This document shows positions 58,815 to 64,000 of a DNA stretch of 64,000 nucleotides, in pieces. The DNA comes from Papilionanthe hookeriana x Papilionanthe teres (lineage: Eukaryota > Streptophyta > Magnoliopsida > Asparagales > Orchidaceae). The translations under genes and the position numbers were made by a program. The notes under the pieces were generated by a model. That model saw only the letters and a program-made list of their open reading frames with translations. It was not told the origin of the DNA and made no database searches. Where the stretch lies: positions 104,426,022 to 104,490,021 of the forward strand of contig CM040428.1 in NCBI GenBank assembly GCA_022702705.1, written 5' to 3'. Within the stretch, counting starts at the first letter, position 1; every line of letters starts with the position of its first letter.

Positions 58815-60529
58815 TGACCGACGGACTTTATATATGCAAGAATGTATGAACTCAAATTTATATATGTTTATAATGATTTTGTAAAGTCCGAACACTCAAC
58901 GCAAGTATATGTATCGTATCAAGTAATACAGGGCTCTAATGGAGTCCTGGTTATTAATCCCACAAAGAAGTACGAAGTATAAAAAAGTGTTTCACAATAT
59001 ATATAATATAGCACTGAAATCTGATACTTAAATTGCACTTAAAGTTTAATACTACTTCTACTATCATAATGCAAAAAACAGTAACAATTAATTAAACGAC
59101 ACTTACTTGTAACAACTTTGAAGACAAAATTAACTAGCAGACACACTAAACTATGTATTTGAAAGGTTTTCGATATATGAGAAAAGTATCTTTCCTCTTG
59201 CAATGAGAATATGATGTGTGGATTGATATGGAACAATTATCTATGTTAATGTGCCAAATAGTAGCATAGATGTTTCTTTACCCTTAAAAGAGTAACCCCT
59301 CTTCTAAACTTGAAAAGAACATTGACATATCCTAAGTGTAGTCACTAAATCTAAGGCTAGGCTGGGAGGATACCGGCTCTCAATTCTGAGCTCCCACTCA
59401 CCCTTCACCCGAAGGCTAATCTTTGATATTTAGTTACTAATCTTAGAACCAATTTGGGGATTTCAGCCTGTTACCCTGAAATCTCCACATTGAAGTCTAT
59501 CAAAAAACATTTCCCTATTTATTTGCAATCAATTCCCATGAACTACACAAATCATCCATGAAAATTAAATGGATTTTTCATTATTATTGTAGGACATTAA
59601 ATCCTTTCAGAATTAATGTTCAACAACATAATTTAACATTTCAATTGGCCAAATCGAAAAGTAAATTATGTTCGGAAGGAAAAACCATCACAATTTCTTC
59701 AATACATTAAAATCACATCAAATCCACTTTAATCCGTAACTGCATCTCTATGCATTAAGAAAGACAAAGGAGACTACTCATAATTCATGAAGAAGAGACA
59801 ATAAAACATGGATTTTATATATAAAAGAAAAGTCATAGTAACTACAAAAGGAAATACAACTTATCTCTTTCTCTTCCCCAATGCAATTCCCTTGAAGTTC
59901 ATTTGAATCTTTTTTCTCTCTTCTTTACAACACTTGATTCTCTCTTTAGAATGGAAAGAAAGAAACAATGTCTCACTTTACTTCTTCTCCTTCACTCCTT
60001 AGAGAAGAATTCCTCTAAAATCCTCACTTCTACACACTCTTCTCTTAAATACTAACACTTAACACACACTAAACCAGTAAGAGAGAGCAAGAGAAACCAA
60101 GAGAGCCCCCTTCTTTTCGTCCAAAAATAGTTACTTATAAGTTAGGGACGAAATCCCAAGATTTTCCAAAAGCAACCCTTCAAAAAGTCGCCAAAACTCT
60201 TTAAATTTGAATTCTACCAACTTCGGGCGCCGGCAATGCCCGATAAGGTGTCGGCGGTGCCCGATAGGGTATCGGCGGCGCTCTATCCTGCCATTAAATT
60301 CTAAAGTTTCTGGAAAATGGTGCCGGCAGCGCCAGAACATATTTTCCACCATTTTGCTTCATGTTTCTCCTTTTTGCTCCGAATTCGTTCCTTTCGCTTC
60401 TTTTCACTCCAATCACCTAAAATCATCATACCTGAAATAAATCATGAAAAGTACCTTTTTTTAAAGTGCAATATCACCAAAAATGGGTAAAATTATATAG
60501 CAAAAACCATATATATTTTTGGTGCATCA
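58815..60529 (-). repeat. LTR, family A, copy 2
   Basis: On the minus strand it runs from TGATGCACCAAAAATATATA (60529) to CGTCGGTCA (58815). It is the inverted counterpart of 11454-13030. It inserts into LTR-B DNA at 58814. A GC-rich triple motif (GCCCGATAGGGTATCGGCGG-like) at about 60226-60290 is absent from copy 1. Confidence 0.78.
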
Positions 60530-60737
60530 AAATCGCCTAAACTTTAACTATTACTTGTCCTCAAGTAATCCTTTTACTACATAAAATTATAATTCTAAGC
60601 AATGTACTTTTTAGCTGTAGGACACTAAAATTTTTCATTCAAAAGAGTATATTGGTTAGAGTTTTAAAAAGAAGTTTAGTAACTCAGGTCGATGATCACA
60701 GGAAATTGTATTGAGAAATTCATACCACTTTTATATG
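60530..60737 (-). mobile_element. 3' internal end of family-A element
   Basis: AAATCGCCTAAACTTTAACT carries a weak PPT next to the LTR, then TTACTTGTCCTCAAGTAATCC, the family-A version of the GAGGACAAGTAA motif seen before LTR-B. Confidence 0.55.
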
Positions 60738-60871
60738 GAATTGCACTTTAAAGAAAGGTATTTTCTATGTTTTATTGCAGGTATGAAGAATTATAGGTAA
60801 TGAGAGCAAAAAGATCGAGAAAAGCGAATCTGGAACAAAAAGGACTAAAAGAGATGAAAATTGAACTATCC
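60738..60871 (+). repeat. Inverted LTR-A start fragment
   Basis: ATTGCACTTTAAAGAAAGGT with TTATTGCAGGTATGA matches 11505-11600 in plus orientation, opposite to the neighbouring LTR-A copy 2. It gives a head-to-head arrangement. Confidence 0.6.
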
Positions 60872-60974
60872 CGCCTGCAAGAAAAACACAAAATATACCT
60901 TCTATTAAAGTGCAATATCGTAAAAAATAGGTATAAAAATGTATTTAAAAACACTATATATATTAGGTATATCA
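60872..60974 (-). repeat. LTR, family B, start fragment (copy 7)
   Basis: CCTGCAAGAAAAACACAAAA to TTAGGTATATCA; minus-sense LTR start TGATATACC. The middle of the LTR, between 58814 and 60872, is replaced by family-A DNA. Confidence 0.75.
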
Positions 60975-63900
60975 AAATCCCCCAAACTTAAAAAGTTATT
61001 TGTCCTCAAGTGACACTTAATCACATAAAAAATCTTAACATGAAAATTATATAAGTGAGTTTCTTTAGGAAGGTTTCAAAATTTTGCTCTAGAAATGAAA
61101 TAATCCAATTTAGAAAAAAATTCAGTAAATGAGATCAACTTAAAGTTTAGAAGGTTCTTTAGTAAAGGATAATAAAAAATATTATTTCCTATATAATTCA
61201 GAAATACTTGTAGATTTTTCAAAATATAGGATTTAAACATTTCATCTTCCTTAAAAATTTTTATTTGGAAATAATTTTACTTACTATATCATAACCTTAA
61301 GGTTTAGATTTTCTCAAAACTTATATTTTAAACTTAAGGTATGGAACCAATTTTTTATTAGGCCCTTAAATCCTCAAGCTTCTCCTTCCTTTTCACATAC
61401 TATTTTATTTTTCTTTTTTCTTTTTCTTTTTCTTTTTTCTTTTTCTTTTTCTTTTTTTTTATAAGGCAAGGATTACTGTATCTGGATAGGGCTTTAATGA
61501 TTTTGAATTCCACCCTTTCATTTACAGAGAAGGTTTGATATATATCCATCACTTAAAATTCATAATAATAGTGTTGAAAATTATTTCTCAATAAAAGAAA
61601 TTTAAGCTTTGAAAAATAAAGGATAAATATACTATTTATCCAAAAATACAACATTTCTTACTAAAGATAGTTTAACTATATTTAACATTTCTTTTCTAAG
61701 AAAATTTTAACTTTTTATTTTTCATCATTACTATAAATTTTAACTAAATTCTCTTACTCATTTCTATATTCAAAATTTTTTCCCTAATATAACTTCATAT
61801 ACATAATTATTTTCAATTAATAATGAAATTTTATTTAAGTATTCTTGAGAACAAATAAAATTTTAATTTTTAAAAATTTGTTTTTAAATTCCCCCCAAAC
61901 TTTAATTTGTAATTAGGATAAAACATATTAGCATAAAAATGATATATTTATAAGAATTAAAAAAAAAAACTAGAATAACATGTTTGCAGAAATCTTAATA
62001 TTCTAAATATGTAAATATAACAGTTTAAAAACAGAAGTAAACTGTAGATCAAATTCAGTTTTTCAGTTATTCATAAAATAGAAATTTCAAGATTTCAAAG
62101 GACTTCTACAATAGTGGAGGTTATCAAAGCAAATGCACACCAACTTAAAATAACACAAATCGCAACATACTACAAAATAAATGGTAGCAAATTTTGAAAA
62201 GTTTAAAAATGCTATTTAATTTGTGGTTTCTAATATTCTATAATTTTCTAATATTTATAGGAATTAAATTAGACACAACTAAAAACTTCAACTCTAGAAA
62301 CACATAAAAACATTTACCACCACAAACACATCACATAGTACAACATAAAACTTCTAACTATGCATAAATGAAATAGTCTAACTATAATCTACACAACATC
62401 AGAGTTTATATAAAAACACAACACATCACATATGAGAACATCAAATAAAAGCATCACAACACAAAAGAAAATCACATAAAATCACAAACTCAACACAACA
62501 ATCATAATCATCATCTTCATCATCATCTTTATTCCAGTCTTTGGATGACATATAAGGTATAAAATAAGGATGTGGTGGCAACTTAGAACTATGATCTCAT
62601 CTTATCAGTTTATCTATGTAATGATGATAGCTCTCCTCATAATCATCATGTTTCTGTATATACCTCTCAATATTCTTTATCTTTCCTTCCATATCTCTAA
62701 CGTGCTCTCTGGTAAGACTCACCTTCTTCAAAATCTTGTGTAATAATCTAGTTTGTGAATCTCTGGAGGATGATGCACGTGCAATAGAAGCACGAGAAGT
62801 AGAAGCAATAGAAGCAGAAGCACTGGAAGCTCTAACAGATCCTCCTTTCCAGCCAAATACTGAATGTACGGTGCAAGTGTTCACATTTAAACTGGTAATA
62901 GGTCTAAGTGGCCGAAGAACATCTTCCCATGTTTTAGACTTAACACCAAACCGCTCACAAATTGAGTGAATCAGTGAAGAAATCCCATACATGTTATAGT
63001 CGCATCTCTAGTATAGTTTAAAATATAATCCAAAATAATAGCTCCAATATCTAAAGGCTTTCCTTGCTGAATACAATGGTTCAAAACATCTTTCTCCCTT
63101 GTAACTTCACTGACATGACTTGAAGGTAGAAGCTTAGATAAGATGAAGAAATGCTATGCCTTTGAAGTGGCATTCAACTTAGAGGCTTGAAAATTCACTC
63201 TTCTTTCATTTGTTATCTTCCATAGACTCTTCCATCAGTCAAAAAGGCCATAATCTTATCTAAGTCTCCCTCAGAAGGATGATAATTCACATAATAAAAA
63301 ACAACGCAGGAGGTAATTGGTAAAAAATATTACTTACTGCAGGTGAAAAATCCATTTGTTGCCCCCTAACTATCACCAAATTATCCTCAGCTGCTGGCAT
63401 GTTAACATAGAATTCTCTCACCACAGAAACAACTGCAACATCGGAGAAGCAACAGTATCTTTCCTAATTCCTTCTAGCAATCATCTCCTCAATATCTCCT
63501 CCTGGCTTGCTAAAAACTTGTTCTGGAATCAATTTCCACGATGCGATTACATTGACATAACGATTCTCTGCTCGAAAACTGACAAATTCGTCTGAATCAA
63601 ATTTTATTTTTTTCTTTGGAGCGTTTTGACTTTGGAACCATCTCTAAAAATTCACAAAAAATTCACCATAAATTGTAAAATCAAACTAAACTTGTTAACT
63701 AAACTTCCAAAAGCAAACTCCACAAAATCCAAGCAATTTCTCATGTTTATCCTCAAATTTTCACCATGAATAGTGATTTTTGGATTTTTCAATAATGTAT
63801 TCAAAATACATGGTAAAAATAACAAATTTTTACTTAGGAGTAGTGATCATACCTTAAGGAATTTAAATCCAACAAATTTCGACGAAATTGGCTCAAAAAT

Positions 63901-64000
63901 GATCCAAATTAGTGATGCCCTAGGCTCTTATTTCGCAAAACCGAGAGGTTGAAGGTGATGGGGGTGTTAAAAAAGGCAAGTTTCAAGTTTTTGACTGCAG
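60975..64000 (-). mobile_element. Internal region of family-B element, tail copy
   Basis: The least deleted family-B internal region. PPT at 60975-60990, polypyrimidine (CTTTTT)n tract at 61403-61462, second polypurine tract at about 61889-61900 (CCCCCC on plus), transposon-protein pseudogene 62480-63641, donor-like AAG|GTATGA near 63855. The TATA-like box present in the tandem copies is lost (near 63930). Window ends inside the leader. Confidence 0.7.
62480..63641 (-). pseudogene. Putative plant transposon protein (near full length, decayed)
   Basis: Minus reading: MVPKSKRSKEKNK, frameshift, FDSDEFVSFRAENRYVNVIA, SWKLIPEQVF, a stop where Trp is expected, then ERYCCFSDVAVVSVVREFYV, LVIVRGQQMDFSPAVSNIFY, QLPP; a damaged middle; then MYGISSLIHSICERFGV (open 62597-62992), an Ala/Ser-rich linker, a predicted coiled-coil-like stretch (HVRDMEGKIKNIERYIQKHD), and LPPHPYFIPYMSSKDWNKDD with an acidic tail. 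This order is that of the plant transposon-protein domain (I believe Pfam Transpos_put) found as an extra ORF in Ty3/gypsy elements; its function is unknown. It preserves the body that the tandem copies at 16321-32241 have lost. Confidence 0.8.

Overview
The window looks like repeat-packed heterochromatin of a large, AT-rich plant nuclear genome. No intact host gene is visible. Plant-type LTR retrotransposon lineages are recognisable from decayed coding remnants: a Ty3/gypsy Tat-like pol with two RNase H domains, an Athila-like gag-pol, 'putative plant transposon protein' remnants, and a LINE reverse-transcriptase fragment. The species cannot be named from the sequence alone. There are no bacterial-type operons, CRISPR arrays or recognisable tRNA/rRNA genes. 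All coding matches were made by eye.

Layout. 1-9438: a repeat block also found at 51331-52106, then a very long LTR-like block (about 1457-9438, minus sense). Its core (1840-7450) is a chain of tandem arrays whose repeat unit changes step by step along the DNA. 9805-11184: a plus-strand decayed ORF that joins an N-terminal module, shared with a retrotransposon ORF at 52107-52546, to an AlkB-type (plant ALKBH9/10-like) dioxygenase domain. 11454-13030: LTR of family A. 13156-13920: a short satellite. 14034-14487: an inverted copy of the long LTR's end. 14488-35093: five tandem LTR-B copies separated by four complete non-autonomous internal regions plus one truncated one, period about 4.4 kb.

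35094-42420: minus-strand Athila-like element (decayed 3' ORF region, integrase, RNase H, RT, protease, gag). 42421-52106: second copy of the giant LTR-like block, containing a 2.4 kb tandem duplication, (TTTAA)n arrays and a GC-rich island with a minus-strand TATA-like box. 52107-56582: minus-strand Tat-like element (pol plus a 3' additional ORF), cut off at both ends. 56590-56746: LINE fragment. 57585-58045: minisatellite. 58306-64000: a mosaic of LTR families A and B ending in the best-preserved family-B internal region, with a nearly full transposon-protein pseudogene.

The most interesting points are the AlkB domain fused in frame to a retrotransposon 3' ORF module, with a conserved 3' splice site in front of both copies of that module, and the drifting satellite whose inverted-repeat arms appear to change together. 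All coding regions carry stops or frameshifts, so none is likely to be active here; the biology would belong to intact relatives elsewhere in the genome.
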